Numbered from the stretch's first letter, positions 1-13,139 are shown. The stretch is DNA of 64,000 nt from Cordylochernes scorpioides (GCA_030710605.1 CP092877.1:70515662-70579661), one strand, 5' to 3'. The notes: a model not told the origin generated them from the sequence alone. Made by a program: numbers and translations.

Positions 1-460
1 ATTACTTAGTTTTTTTAACGCGCTTTTCACTCGCTCCATTAACTCACATAATCAGTATAAATCTATTTGGGGATTTTATAAAACGAAGTTTCAGCGAGCT
101 ATTACATCATAACACCGCAGCTATTAAGGATCTACGAGAAGAGAAAGATGATCCTAATGTATATCTAACAAATATCACAAATATTCTTATATTCAATACA
201 TTTTACTTGGAAAGTGATGGCCAGTGGCCGGCCGATGATCACGTTGCCTACGTTCCCCACCCCACCCCTGTCGCGAAGAGCATCACGGGATTGTCTTCCT
301 GCTTTGTTTACCATTATGTAAATACGTTCTCGCTAGCTTTTCTTTTGTTTTTTCCATTTAATATTTTATGTTCTTTATAAATCCTAATAAAACTAAAGTT
401 TACATATAAATGTTTCTCTGATAATTGCGCTAACAGAAAGTTTATTCAGCTATTCCTCCT
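1..460. other. AT-rich non-coding DNA
   Basis: No gene or recognised repeat. A short GC-richer patch at 215-300 has no convincing reading frame. Confidence 0.5.
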
Positions 461-480
461 ATGGTTACTTTTATTGGTAG

Positions 481-575
481 GGTTGGATTTGTGCAAGAAT
501 TGGAGGCCATTGAGATAGAAAAAGGGCTCAATACGGGAGTCGATCCCGGTGGTGGATGTCGAAACTGGACAGTGT
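481..575 (-). repeat. tRNA-derived SINE fragment
   Basis: The stretch shares gcaagaat, a box-B-like agtcgatcccgg and tgtcgaaa with the head of the SINE copies at 38.4 and 39.1 kb, in the same order as the minus-strand copy at 38261-38512. About 25 unrelated bases interrupt it. Confidence 0.5.
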
Positions 576-652
576 GTTTGTATACAACACCCCTACATCA
601 ACCCCCAATAACCAATATAATTAACTCTAAAACACACCTTGTTTTTATAATA

Positions 653-905
653 TAATGCACTAGCGCGCCATCTGTTATCAAAATTCAAAACTATTTTAAA
701 GGCGTAAGATTCTTTTTGATATTAAACAATTTATACTGCCCTTACTGCAATGGAAAAATTAATGAGAGGGCCTGGCTCATCAGTGGTGAACCCTCTCAGC
801 GGTTTCGCCAGTTTAATCTACCATACCGCTGTTATATTGCATTTTTGGAACTTCCTTTTATAGTGATACTGTTGGTAGACTCTTTGACACCTTGTTTTAT
901 TTGCA
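653..905 (+). mobile_element. MITE B, copy 1
   Basis: Starts with ATGCACTAGCGCGCCATCTG, as the copy ending near 56815 does on the opposite strand. It contains the family core CCTTACTGCAATGGAAAAA, GGCCTGGCTCATCAGTGGTG and CGGTTTCGCCAGTTTAATCT. Non-coding; short open frames through it are fortuitous. Confidence 0.75.
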
Positions 906-914
906 CTCAAGAGA

Positions 915-1130
915 GATACCTATAAGAAATTTAAACTATTTTTGACGGGTATGATTCTTTTAAAAATAAATCAATATTCTACTGTCCTTACTGCAATGAT
1001 AAAATAATGGGAGTGCCTGGCTCATCAGTGGTGAAACTTCCCAGCAGCTTCGCCAGTTTAATTTACCATACCGCTGTCATATTGCATTTGGCTGTTTTCC
1101 TTTTATACTGATACTGAAGCTGGACTTTAG
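915..1130 (+). mobile_element. MITE B, copy 2 (tandem, lacks the left end)
   Basis: Repeats the core order of copy 1 with substitutions: actgtccttactgcaatg, gcctggctcatcagtggtg, cttcgccagtttaattta, then tatactgatactg where copy 1 has tatagtgatactg. Directly head-to-tail with copy 1. Confidence 0.7.
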
Positions 1131-2947
1131 GAAAAGGTATTTTAAATGAACTATGGACATAGGTTTGAAGACAGTAGGAATACATACAATGATAAAAATA
1201 CCTATATTGGGGCAACATGATGCAACAACCCATCTCCTCCTTGTTACATCCTTCTCACTATGCAAATTAAAAGATCGATATTGAAACCCAGCTGATAAAA
1301 AACAGCGTAATCCACTAACTAGCGTCTCAAACCACCAAAAAATATCGTTTAAGAACAAACTCGAAATATTTGTTAGGTGCAAGACCCGTAAAAATTAGAA
1401 AGAAAGAAACTTTGAAATCGACCGCCGATCTAAAAAAAAAAACCTGTTTATAAATAGGTTGCTTGGAACCTTTCAGGGCTCTTAGCGCGGGTAAAAAATG
1501 TTTTTTTTTTATATTATTTTACTTAAACGGATAATCCATCACACAAAGTGCGAGTGCAAAAAATAAAAATAAAGGAAAACTTTCGATAGATGGTGAGAAA
1601 ACAAAAATCGCTAAAAGCTCAGGACAAATTTCCCGTGGAATTGACAAGTAGAACGGAAGCAGGTAGAAATGGATAATGAATCAAAGTGGAAATATTTGAC
1701 TTAGAGAAAACTAACACAATTTTTAGAACAGTTGATTGCGTCCATTTTGCATATCAGCTATTTATAAATTGCATATGTAATTTAAATAGCATTTAAGGTT
1801 CGGTTTGTTTAGGGTGATTTTTATTAATTTTAGATAATATAGTTTTTTTGTGTGTTGATGTAAGCTAATAATAATAATGATGTAGACATCGTTTGAACTG
1901 TTACAATAAATATATTTAACCTAAAAAATAAAACCCGACCCAACTCTTTATTCTACAATATGACAACGGAGATTTTTTAAAATGTTCTATGGAAATGATA
2001 TTTTTCCGTGTAAATTCCACGATAAACACCTTAATGTTGTAGAAGGAAAGTAGAATTCTCCCACACAATGTACTACTGCAGTACTCCACGCGCTAACTAG
2101 CTGAAGGTTGGTAATTAACAGTAATTAACATAATGATAGGAGCTTGGCAGGTGATAGATGGCTGCGAGTGACCCGCCGCCGCATGACGAAACTTGGTGTT
2201 TTCTAGTAGAAAGTGTGATAAACACTCTCATCTCCTCGGATCACTTCCACACAAGCATATCGCCGAAATGACCTTCAATTAAACTAACCCTTCTCTACAC
2301 GAGCATTCAGAGACAAGCCAATTTACACGAAGAATTACGTTGACGGCGAGTGAGGCAACTTGCGAAATTTACATAACCTATGCCAATTTTGCAAACTGTT
2401 TTCTTACTTATTCCACATCTTCCTCTATATATTTTATCACGGTTCTTGTATCTGTACATTTAATGCTGCTTTCTAGATTGATGTAGTCAGTATTGAGGTT
2501 TAACTGACGTGTTCGAAAGTTGAGATAACAATGTATAAAGATACATATTTACTACATACTACGAGGTATTATGGTAAAATAAATGCTTTGTACTTCACTC
2601 AGCGTACGTTGAGAAAGGATGACATACATATCCAACACTAGGGAATCTTATCTCGTCTCACGGGAGCAAATGTTACACCGGGGCTACATGTCGTAAACTC
2701 TTATAATCAACTCGTAAAGCCGCTGTTCGATTCCACAGTTTTAATGGTTTAATTAAACCGTAAATTCCAATCTTTTATTAACGGTGTGGTAATTAGGGAA
2801 TATATCTCCGCTCGTATCGGTAAGTCAATTGCAACAAACAGGTAAACACATCAGTGACCATTTTATGATCTCATTACAATAGAGTTTGTAATAGGCACTT
2901 ATAACATGATAATTGAAATTATGAAACGTCTGAATATCTGAAATCCT
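1131..2947. other. AT-rich non-coding DNA
   Basis: No gene recognised. A modest GC rise at 2150-2250 (gacccgccgccgcatgacg) has no supported reading frame. Confidence 0.5.
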
Positions 2948-3040
2948 ATTTCTTGAAAATAAAGATACTTCGGCCAGTAAATCTTTTTATTACGTCAACG
3001 TAATAAAAAGATTTACTGGCTTTCTTTATTTTCAAGAAAT
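2948..3040. repeat. Foldback element, ~93-bp near-perfect hairpin
   Basis: Left arm ATTTCTTGAAAATAAAGATA... and right arm ...TTTATTTTCAAGAAAT are reverse complements around TACG-TCAA-CGTA at 2991-3002; the left arm has a few extra bases (acttcg). The sequence acttcggccagt...tttttatt...caacg recurs at 19020-19055. Confidence 0.85.
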
Positions 3041-3268
3041 ATGAATGGCGACCAGGCAGCCTCTATCTTTACCATGAAATCCTATTTGAACAGCAGTGGA
3101 CTCCGCTACAATCACAGGTTACATACGAAATGATCCACTATAGTTTTTAATTTGATATTTTGCCTGAACAAGTTCTGGGAGCGATACGACTAAATGCGAC
3201 TAAAACGAGGAGAAAATCATTAGAGAAACAAGGTTTGTAATCCTTTGATAATACTATAATGATGTAAT

Positions 3269-3395
3269 TTCGTTCACACTTGGTTATCTCGTTTACTTCA
3301 CAATAAAGGTCACTGTAATATCTTTCAGAGTTATTGTATGAATCCCGATATACTTACTAAAAGACACAGCTTCCTCATGTTTCGTCCATGAGTGT
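3269..3395 (+). mobile_element. MITE A (Tc1-like), 3' part
   Basis: Contains the family core GTTCACACTTGGTTATCTCG, aataaaggtcactgtaatatc, cagagttattgt and atcccgatata, and ends gtttcgtccatgagtg. The left terminal repeat is missing. Confidence 0.8.
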
Positions 3396-5125
3396 TTTTC
3401 TAAATGGAACACACATTAGCCCACAGTGGATCATATACGACTTCGATACCAACTCGGCTTAAAAATGTCACGGGATAACAAAATCTCGATCTTTTTTTAC
3501 ACATCTCAAATTTATTATCAAGGCATCAACTATCAGAACTCCCTCTTTAATACACAAAGATTTAAACACAAAGATTAATATTTAAATATGGTTTATTACC
3601 ATAATCACGAAATCAAATTTGTTTTTAAAATGAGTACAAATAAAAAATGATAAAAAATATTTTTTTGCTAAGAATAAAAAAATATTCCATTCGTTTATTA
3701 CAACACCTCAATATATGGAACCAATAAGTTAATGAAGCCTGCTGGCTTTACTAACCTCAAACCTGATTGGCTTGTTAAGGTCATGTGACAGCAGAGAACC
3801 AATCAGCGGGAAAATAAACCGAAGACCATATATTCCTATCTATATATATCTCGCTATATTAAGGTATATATCTTATGGAATTTATTTATAGGAGCAAGTT
3901 GTGTGATTATTGCTGCATTTCTTGAATCCCTTCTTTTCAATTACCGCGGATTTGCACACAAATACAATATGCAAATATGGCGAGACTAGATTATTTTTCA
4001 GAGCTATTTCGCCATTTTTCTTTTTCAAATGTCGAGCTACATGCAGCTGTATAAAAATATATACTTGGCTCGGATCCCAACCAATATTTTAAAGCATATA
4101 GGGAAAACAAAATATTTGAAACAAATCCATTATTTTGAGTAAAAAAAAAATATATTTTATGTGATGAACGAATCAATAAAAATATCCTCTGTAAAGGAAA
4201 CTTTTCATCGACAAATGGGTTTAACAACTGTACAAAAAACGCAATAAAGATTTTACAATGATGTAAAAACTGTTGTAAAATGGGATAAAAATGTTTAATG
4301 GCATGAAATTATAAAAAAAATGTCATTTGATTGATTACATCCATTAGATAGTTCTAATTAATGGAAAACTCTCTGTCTGTGTGCCATAGAGGTACCAATA
4401 AAAAACACAATTACATTTGTAAATATTCCCTAAAAGCTTCGTTAAAAAAACTAGTAATTCATTATAAACACTGAGAAGAAAGTTTTAAAAAGAAGTAGAA
4501 GCAAATATTACGTAATTGAAGGCAATTTATTTGTTGAGAAAGAAATATAAATTAAGAAAAAAGCCCCGTTTCCTTTTATCTCCAAATAAAACACAAATTT
4601 CTCCTTTGAGATGTAAAAAACTAGGTGACAACTTGTCGGTAGGAGATGAATGACATTTCAATATTCCAACATTTTGTGCCAAGTTTTTTTTTACATAGTT
4701 AATTCCATTTATTGGAACTTTCCTGCCATAATTACATAATGGGCAGGAGGAAGCTATTTTGAATTACTTCCGGGCTCGTCTGCTATGATATTTTTATAGA
4801 TTTTTTAGCATTTAGTCCCATGATCTGGTTTTGCTTTTATATAATATAATGAAACTGCGTTGATAGATAATGTTATCAATGGTCATTTTGTTTGTAGAAT
4901 CAAATTGAAGACAAGAATCTGTGCACAAATATTAAAATAATATTTTTTGTGTACAAAAGAAACGACTAAATAAACGATTTTATATATGTCCTATATATTT
5001 TTTTTTGAAAATAGAGCAATCCATAAATAAATCTTTAAATAAAAGGGCATATATTGGATCAAAAAATCATTTATTTTATCAATATTTCAGTTAGCTGAAC
5101 GCCAACCTTTTATGTCTTATATATA
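3396..5125. other. AT-rich non-coding DNA
   Basis: No gene recognised. Many short A and T runs; short frames near 3910-4227 show no protein-like composition. Confidence 0.5.
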
Positions 5126-5129
5126 AATT

Positions 5130-5355
5130 GGTTTTAATAATAATAATAAAAAACGGCCTCCGAGAATAGGCTTCCTACAGGAGTTTATGACAAAATGAAT
5201 ATTCAACTCTATCTTCAATGAAGATATCTTCTATTGAGGATATAGTTGAAGATCCATTTTATCCTATATAGAAGGGTTCATAATACCCGAAAGCTTGAGA
5301 TAATATGTAAATAAAGTAAGAAACCTATCCTAGGAGGCCATTTATTGTTATTATT
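5130..5355 (+). mobile_element. Foldback element with ~45-bp inverted ends and a hammerhead-like core
   Basis: The ends aataataataataaaaaacg-gcctccgagaatagg and cctatcctaggaggcc-atttattgttattatt are inverted copies. Inside are a second hairpin (attcaactctatcttcaat with attgaggatatagttgaag) and the structured motif at 5262-5298. No coding capacity. Confidence 0.65.
5262..5298 (+). ncRNA. Hammerhead-like structured motif 1
   Basis: Reads TAGAA, helix GGGT/ACCC around a 7-base loop, then GAAAGCTTGAG. It is one of a dispersed set with the same flanks but a different, still paired, helix. Activity is not shown: the expected CUGANGA box is degenerate here. Confidence 0.4.
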
Positions 5356-5981
5356 TACATTTCAGAGAATTCTATCTTTAAAATAAATTGATTTAATACT
5401 TCTTTTCAGGTCGAACTTGCTGCACAATTTTGGTAGATTACGGACCTTTTGTGTCGTCCTACTCGGTTTTCACTACAGTAACTGTAGATGGAAGGTCTTT
5501 GGGACATTCTATATCATCCTCGGGTTGATTAGGAAACGTATAACAGAATCCTGCGTCAATTATATATTTAAATATCTTATAGCGCATCTGGTGGATTTTT
5601 CGGGATCTCACGTTCTTTAGGACGACTCGGTTATGTAATATTACGATATATGAGAAGGATATTGTAAACAATATCTGGTGTTAAGGAATATACTTTTGGG
5701 TTTTTATATAAGGAAGAGTTATGAGGATAAGGAGTAAATAAGTGATCATTAAGTAAAAAAAAAATGTGTGCTGAAGTTATTTAAAAATTAATAAATACAT
5801 AGGATAACTGGATGTTTTAAATGGCTTTTAAAGTTTGATTCCGTTATGCACGCCCGCACGTGTGTAGGTGAACATTTGTTTTCTACAAACAGTTTGTATT
5901 TTACCATTTGATTCCCCGGGTAGTTGGCGCTCTGCGCTTCAGGAACCTGGGTTATAAATATTCTCATTTGACATTCTTCAG

Positions 5982-6014
5982 CCAGTAGAAGAGCATCGTT
6001 GCTCGAAAGCTTGC
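5982..6014 (+). ncRNA. Hammerhead-like structured motif 2
   Basis: CCAGTAGAA, helix GAGC/GCTC around ATCGTT, then GAAAGCTTGC. Same layout as the motifs at 5262, 18111 and 27194 with a compensated helix. Confidence 0.4.
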
Positions 6015-6019
6015 TTTTT

Positions 6020-8282
6020 CATAATAAAAATATACATTTTGTTATTTTTTATTAAATTTTGAATTTGATAATTGTATATATCCTATGTAGTAACACATAA
6101 AAGTAAATAGTTCTCAGTATATATATATAATTCTGCTGAACAAGAATCAGAGTCTGTCAATAAATATTTACCATTTGAATAATTGACGTGGTGAATCGAT
6201 GCTGTCACAAAAAATCCAACAAATAAATGTTAAACTCTAAATTAGAATTGATGCCTCCATCAATCAATCAATAGCCGCCAAAATTTATTGTTTTTACTCG
6301 CGTTGTTGCCCAAACTTTCCGCAATTTAATCTACGATCGCGATTTTTTTTTTCTGAGCGTATAATTAATTTTGACTAAAGACCCCTCACCTCGTCATTGA
6401 GCCTTAGTGGCGTTAATTTCCGAGCTCTTGACGTAAAAAGGAACTCGCCTCAGCCTAATTTACTAGGCCAAAATGGAGCCATGAAACATTAGATGAAAAT
6501 GGGGCGTGCCTTAACAAGGTTATAGCCCGAAAAAGCAGTTTTAATTTTTTCGCTGATAGACAAATTTAAACTTTGAATAGCGCTATGTACATATATTTTG
6601 GTAGCTTAGGTAAAAAATTAAATAATGTTGGGAAAGTCTTTAAAACATTTACGATACCCAGAAAATATCCTATAATCTCAAGATGTACATCTTAGGAGTG
6701 ATCATCCTTGTGAAATAATCGATTGACAAAATCCAGAATTCAATAAGAGACCATCCCCAAAAGACCAGGAGTATCCATGCTGTCTCTCTCAGGGGAGGTT
6801 TTATTGCGCGATTTAAAATATATTATTTGGGCTACATTCCAAGTTGGGGAGTTGTTCGCTGTATGAAACCTCATTACTTAGAGCCATGCCCGCTCTCAGA
6901 AAAAAAAACTATTCTTTAAAGAGAATAAACAATCAATAAAGGTCGTTATTTATTATATGGACTTGAATTATTCTTTCTCCAAACAGCAGCGTTAATCCAT
7001 GTTTAAACGACCAAATACTTAAATACATCAAGGTCCTCTATGACATCATTACTAGCAAGTTCTGTACTGATGAATGCCCGGTATATTAAAGGAATTTTTT
7101 ATCCATTCTAAAATATTTGGTATATATGTAAAGTTGTGAGAGGATGGCATTCATTTACTAAAAGAGGCACCTATCTTTCAAATACAGGATGGCCTTTGTC
7201 TGAATTATCCAAAACTGGTGTTATGGCACATCCTTTACGTTTTACATCATTATTACGATCTGTATTGGGGAGATATTACATTGTTTAATGAATTTATAAA
7301 GGAAGAGGTGACTCCTCTGATAGATAGTGCCTCCTCTGATAGATGGAAATTGCTCTATAAAAGCAAATGTCGCCTCTCCCATCAAAATTAGACGCCATCT
7401 ATTGTCGGTAGATGCGACCCTTGTCGCCTTATATTTACTTAAATACATTTTTACCAATTTCCATATTAAACTATAGTAGTCTAGTTTCTTGTGTGGTGTT
7501 TACAAAAGCGCTTTACATTGTAATTTTCTAATTCTTGAAACTTTTTAAGGTTCCCTTCTTTGTGATAGGAGTGTTATCAAAACAGGCTCTCTATGTCAGT
7601 TAGTCTGGGAAGTGTATACTATGGAATATTGGTCACTCTGACGACCTCTGTCGTGAATTATTAACCCGCGGCTGTGTTGTCTATTCTCACAACAATGGGA
7701 CTTCAATTGATTTATTTCTCTGGCCTTCGATTCCACTGTTGCTTCGTTGTACCGTGGAGCCGTTGTGTATGTGGAATACATGTTGTCATGAATATTCCAA
7801 TAGCCTAGGTAATGACTAAACAGTGGAATTTTCAAAAAGGTAAAGCATTAATAGCGCGAAGTTGCTGTGTGGCCATTCCGTGAATATCTGACAGTGGCTT
7901 TAACATGGGCATGACCAACTCAAACTGAAAATAATCGTTATTTGTTATTACGGTGTGTCAAGTATTATAAAACTACATAATAAAGATGAGACAAAATGGA
8001 CTATAAACATACCCAGGTAGATACTATAATTATGTATAGTTCTCCGATGTTTTTCGTTAGCAGCTTTTTGTTACTATTAGGTGGCTAAAGAAAAAAATAC
8101 ATTTCGTACACAAGTACGCTGGTCTGGTATAAGCTTTCTTATGTAAAATTTAAAATGAGTGATTGGATATAACATCCTTTGCTTCTGAACAAAAGGGTTG
8201 GAGATCAATCCATCCTTGAAAGCCTGTTTAGCCAATTAAATGAACAATCCCCAGTCAAATGTATTGGTCATAATATACACAT
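6020..8282. other. AT-rich non-coding DNA
   Basis: No gene recognised. Short open frames at 7242-7457 and 7596-7835 (minus) show no recognisable domain. Confidence 0.5.
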
Positions 8283-8283
8283 A

Positions 8284-8494
8284 CACTCATGGATAAAGCT
8301 TAAGGAAGTGGAAAGTCTTGTTGATGTCACCAGTCGTCTGTTTTTTGAAGGAGACAGAGGCAATTTTGTTCACACTTGGTTATCTCGTGTATCTTCAATA
8401 AAGGTCAGTGTGTATCAAATATCTTCCACAGTTATTGTCTGAATCCCGATATAATGCTAAATGGTACAGCTTCCTTAAGTTTTGTCCATGAGTG
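8284..8494 (+). mobile_element. MITE A, complete copy
   Basis: A 211-bp element: TA-CACTCATGGATAAAGCTTAA ... TTAAGTTTTGTCCATGAGTG-TA. The terminal inverted repeats are about 26 bp, with TA on both sides, as expected for Tc1/mariner-mobilised MITEs. The internal core is gttcacacttggttatctcg. Non-coding; the 87-residue frame across it is incidental. Confidence 0.9.
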
Positions 8495-8496
8495 TA

Positions 8497-10510
8497 TGTC
8501 TAAACATGGCACACGATAAAAAAAAAGTGAAGTAATCTATCAAATATAAAGTATAAAATTGTTAAAAGTTTATATGAGCAATCTCTCTCTGAAATCGAAT
8601 CGCAGTCAAAAATTTAATAAAATAATTGAAATTTATCGTTCAATATGCATACATAGAGACTGTTGATCTCGAAATTTTCAGAAATCTGGACGAACTCATA
8701 GAAGAAAGTGAATTATAGGTCCGCGGGGACGGGGCTGAGAGAAAGATGGACGTCGAGCTGAAGAAAAGGAGACAAAAAGAGGGCTCAAGTTTTAAAGTCT
8801 CCCGAATGGGAAATCGATCTCAGAATATAAGATAAAAAAGCTTTTAACCAAATAGAGAAATTTAAGGAGGTCGTAGGATTTCCATATTTAGAGAGGGAAA
8901 GTATTTATGGGCTCTTTAAAAAGTTGTTACTGAGACGCATTATGTAGACGGGGCGTAATTACATTGCGTTAAAACGGGGTGTTGCAACACCGCTTCCGTT
9001 ACTTGTATTTGTTAGCAGGCGTCAACCTTTAATTAACTCGTTGATAGTGTGGTTTGTTAAGATATCCTTTGATTAAGTAAAGATCTTTAAGTAGGCGAAG
9101 ATCAACACATATCAAAATATTCAATACTCTATTTAAAGTGATACGCATATTTATTTATTGAGAATACCATAATTGTAGGGTTTTTTTAACCTTTTTATGA
9201 ATGCTTATTGTTCTTTGATGTTTGTGAATTCTTCACTGTTAGGAGATGCATATAGAAAATATACAAGCCATGTTCTGATTGGCTCTTCATGAAGTCATTT
9301 GTGTGTTACAGGTTTGAAATATATAAGAAGACACAAAAAAAGAGGAGAACCAAGAACAATGTGGAATAATGACCTCGAGGGCTGGAGTAGATTGAGTTGC
9401 ATACTGCTGAAAAGGTTCGGATAAAGAAGTATGATTTCTAACCTTCGAATACGATACTATACACAATGACGAGAAATCTCTATTAGTGTTTCACGTGCAT
9501 TTGGCTCTTACTTTAATATTCACACGTTCCTTTTAGCGCGTTAAGTTTTAAATAATTCGAAATATCCACATCTGGTGTCTTAATATAGTATAAGTAACAT
9601 GATTGGTGCATTATATTATTGCATAGAATAGTAAGAAAAATCCCATATAGACGCAATCATCATTTGAAATTCTGAAATACAAGACCTTCATAAGGGTGTC
9701 TCATTATGTAAATAAGATTAGATCTAGGAGATATGCAAATAAAATATAATTGCGGGGGACTTATTGTGTGCCGCACGATGTATATTGTATAAAATTCGAC
9801 TTTAATATCTTACCCCATACAAAAAGCGAATCTTTCATTTAAAAACCCTAATTAGTTTGGTCGCTTCCGTATGCAAATATAATTAAACTAAGCCATCTCG
9901 GTTATTATCATGTTCCAGACACATTTTTGTTTTGTAATTAATTTAATTGCGTAGAGACATTTGTCACACAAATGGGTTTTACCAACATTAGAGCAGCATA
10001 TGGTCTGTGTGATTATAGATGGCGCTGCAGTCAGTGAAAGTATTACTTTACGTTCAAATGTTTTAGAGAATTCAAGTTGAACAGCGGCAGTCCAATGATG
10101 TACTAACAGCATCCCTCGCCGTGGCATTTCTACTATCGGATGATTTAGTTTTGCTCAAAAGTTGAAATAGCGACATTTTTGCCACCTAAATTCTATTTAG
10201 AGAACATCGATTTTTGTATGGATATTAAAATAATTCTTAGGAATTATCTTAAAAAACAATCTATATAATTCTATCTGCAAAAGGAAGAATATTAGAAGGT
10301 CCTACTTCATCACTATTAAACTTTTCTGCTTTCAGGTGGAACTATATATTATTGTTGTAATTTTTAAAATACTGCTTTAAAGCCGTTAGATCTGTATCCA
10401 TATATAGTGAGGTGTGGAGTATTGAATTTTAATATATTAATGTATGCGTAGAAAAAAAACGAACATTTGTATATACATGAATATCTGTCCAAACATAGTG
10501 ATTTTCAACT
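8497..10510. other. AT-rich non-coding DNA
   Basis: No gene recognised. One AGATGGCGC motif lies at 10017-10025 within the frame-like minus stretch 9888-10127, outside any repeat I can name. Confidence 0.5.
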
Positions 10511-10512
10511 TC

Positions 10513-10667
10513 GTGTTTTTTTAAGGAGACACAGAGGCAATTTTGTTCACACTTGGTTATATCGTGTATCTTAAATCATAGGGAATCAAACACCTCTCAG
10601 AGTTATTGTCTGAATCCTGATAAACATGCTAAATGGTACAACTTCTTTAAGTTTTGTTCATGAAAAT
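10513..10667 (+). mobile_element. MITE A, 5'-truncated copy
   Basis: ttaaggagacacagaggcaa and ttgttcacacttggttatat are followed by the family's cagagttattgtctgaatc and a decayed right end (aagttttgttcatgaaa). Confidence 0.8.
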
Positions 10668-11560
10668 ATGTGAACAATTATCAACTCTACAACCTTTTAA
10701 AATTTTCTTTACGACGTTTAGGTGATCCTTTGTTACCCGTTTCATAGGAAAACTAGTCCTTGCCACTCGTCAATTATGGGATTCGTTTCTTTTGAAAAGG
10801 GTGCCAAAGAATCACCGAAACATCAGGAATAAAGAAAGGTTGTAGTGTCAATAATTAATCATATATAAATCTGAATTGCCAAAATGTGTTTTTTCTATAT
10901 ATTCTAATTTTATGCTATTCTCCAAGTTTAAAACTATTTTTGAAAAGATTAATAGAAAGAGACTAGAAAAGCTCTCATGAGCAACCACCTCTCCACCTCC
11001 CTGAGCACAACCATATTTGCATAATTACAAATATTAGCCTTCCTATAGTTACACAACTGAGTGGCCATTTCCAGGAGAACAGAAAAGTTTCTTGGCATTT
11101 TTTAATAGTAGGTTTTACTAGTGTAAAATGTTTAGATATACGCGGGGTGTAAAATAAAACCAAGATTAGAGTAGAACTGCTACTCGACGGTCTAGAATTA
11201 CATGCGTGACTGATCCGTGACAGCGAGATTAGGGGAAATTTGACTTCTCCCCGAGGGCTCACAGCTGGGACAATAATCGGCCATACACATGAGTCGAGCA
11301 AGTTAACGGAACTACTGGGAGCCCCTGACTCCTCGGTGGAGAAACGACTCATAAAACTTGTGTTTCAGAGCATCCAGGCGTTCCGCAGAATTCCCGGCAG
11401 GACGACCAGGGTATCAACACCCCGTGGCACCATAGAAAGCAGATTAGGAGAAACAAATGTCGAGGAAGTTGAAGACAAATGGAGGCCGGTTGTTTTTGTG
11501 GAGATCTTTTCACCTGGACGCTGGCTCCGTGCCAGGATCGATCTTCGGCCCACGTGGTCT
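10668..11560. other. Unassigned sequence upstream of the 20-bp array
   Basis: From about 11200 the GC content rises and open frames run on both strands. A plausible acceptor (tgtgtttcag|agcatcc near 11360) precedes a frame reading SIQAFRRIPGRTTRVSTPRG. I do not recognise a product and cannot choose between a decayed exon and non-coding DNA. Confidence 0.3.
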
Positions 11561-12545
11561 CACACCGCTCCTACATTCGGTCCACCGCTCCTACATTCGG
11601 TCCACAGCTCCTACATTCGGTCCACCGCTCCTAAATTCGGTCCACCGCTCCTACATTCGGTCCACCGCTCCTACATTCGGTCCACCGCTCCTACATTCGG
11701 TCCACAGCTCCTACATTCGGTCCACCGCTCCTAAATTCGGTCCACCGCTCCTACATTCGGTCCACCGCTCCTACATTCGGTCCACCGCTCCTACATTCGG
11801 TCCACCGCTCCTACATTCGGTCCAGAGCTCCTACATTCGGTCCAGAGCTCCTACATTCGGTCCACAGATCCTACATTCGGTCCAGAGCTCCTACATTCGG
11901 TCCAGAGCTCCTACATTCGGTCCACAGCTCCTACATTCAGTCCAGAGATCCTACATTCGGTCCACAGCTCCTACATTCAGTCCAGAGCTCCTACATTCGG
12001 TCCACCGTTCCTACATTCGGTCCAGAGCTCCTACATTCGGTCCACAGCTCCTACATTCGGTCCAGAGCTCCTACATTCGGTCCACAGCTCCTACATTCAG
12101 TCCAGAGCTCCTACATTCGGTCCACCGTTCCTACATTCGGTCCAGAGATCCTACATTCGGTCCACCGCTCCTACATTCGGTCCAGAGCTCCTACATTCGG
12201 TCCAGAGCTCCTATATTGGGTCCAGAGCTCTTAGATTCGGTCCAGAGTTCCTACATTCGGTCCACCGCTCCTACATTCGGTCCACCGCTCCTACATTCTG
12301 TCCACCGCTCCTACATTCGGTCCACCGCTCCTACATTCGGTCCACCGCTCCTACATTCGGTCCACAGCTCCTACATTCGGTCCAGAGCTCCTACATTCGG
12401 TCCACCGCTCCTAAATTCGGTTCATCGCTCCTACATTCGGTCCACCGCTTCTACATTTGGTCCACCGCTCCTACATTCGGTCCACAGCTCCTGCATTCGG
12501 TTCATCGCTCCTACATTCGGTCCAGAGCTCCTACATTCGGTCCAA
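11561..12545. repeat. Minisatellite, 20-bp unit, 49 copies
   Basis: The unit is TCCACCGCTCCTACATTCGG with recurrent variants at positions 5-6 (CC, CA or GA), at position 8 (gctc/gatc) and at the G/A of the last bases. Three units make 60 bp, so a frame encodes a 20-residue repeat (HSVHRSYIRSTAPTFGPPLL) and stays open for about 400 codons. A 120-bp block (11961-12080 versus 12081-12200) is duplicated inside. The 1245-bp open frame 11457-12701 (+) has no coding evidence other than being open. Confidence 0.95.
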
Positions 12546-13139
12546 TTACTTAAGATTTCGTCCATGAATTTGTTAAAATGGGCTCAAGGTGACGTTCATT
12601 TGTATCAAATCTCACGAGATACTATCCTGTTAAAGATCGCTATTATGTTAGTTCCAGTTTTTAATGAAACATTTTATACTGCCCTTAAAGTGTTACGTTA
12701 AAAAGGTAGATGGCTAAAAAAAGAGTGTGCTGGACATTTCCACCAGACAACGGTATGGTAATTTATCAGCCATGGCGATAGACGCCGATTGGAACTTCTA
12801 CTTCTTTACTCGGCTTCTTTAATGGACTGAGGCTATTTCTGGAGCTAACTTAGTTACTTCTTTGGAAGTGTGTACTGAAGTAGTGGGGCACTTACTTCAC
12901 CTCACTCAATGTCTTCTTCCTTCACAGCTACGTGTGCGGCGGATATATAGAACAGGGGATTTGACCATATTCATATAGGATCTGATAATTTATCACATTA
13001 TTCTAAAATCCCTCTTCTTTATACACCTTTAACAAAAATAGAATACAACGAAGAAATGAGAAAACTCGGGTACACCACAACGACTGATATGTAATACAAA
13101 TAAATACTTTCGATTTGTATATATGTTATATATATATGA
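12546..13139. other. AT-rich non-coding DNA
   Basis: No gene or named repeat seen between the minisatellite and the MITE B derivative. Confidence 0.5.

Noticed and set aside
8179..8442. 87-residue protein (plus strand)
   Set aside because: Mostly MITE A sequence; similar short frames arise in other copies (31972, 42027, 39976 minus).
11457..12701. 414-residue repeat protein (plus strand)
   Set aside because: The frame is open because the 20-bp unit has no stop in any phase; it starts and ends in sequence with no recognised domain.
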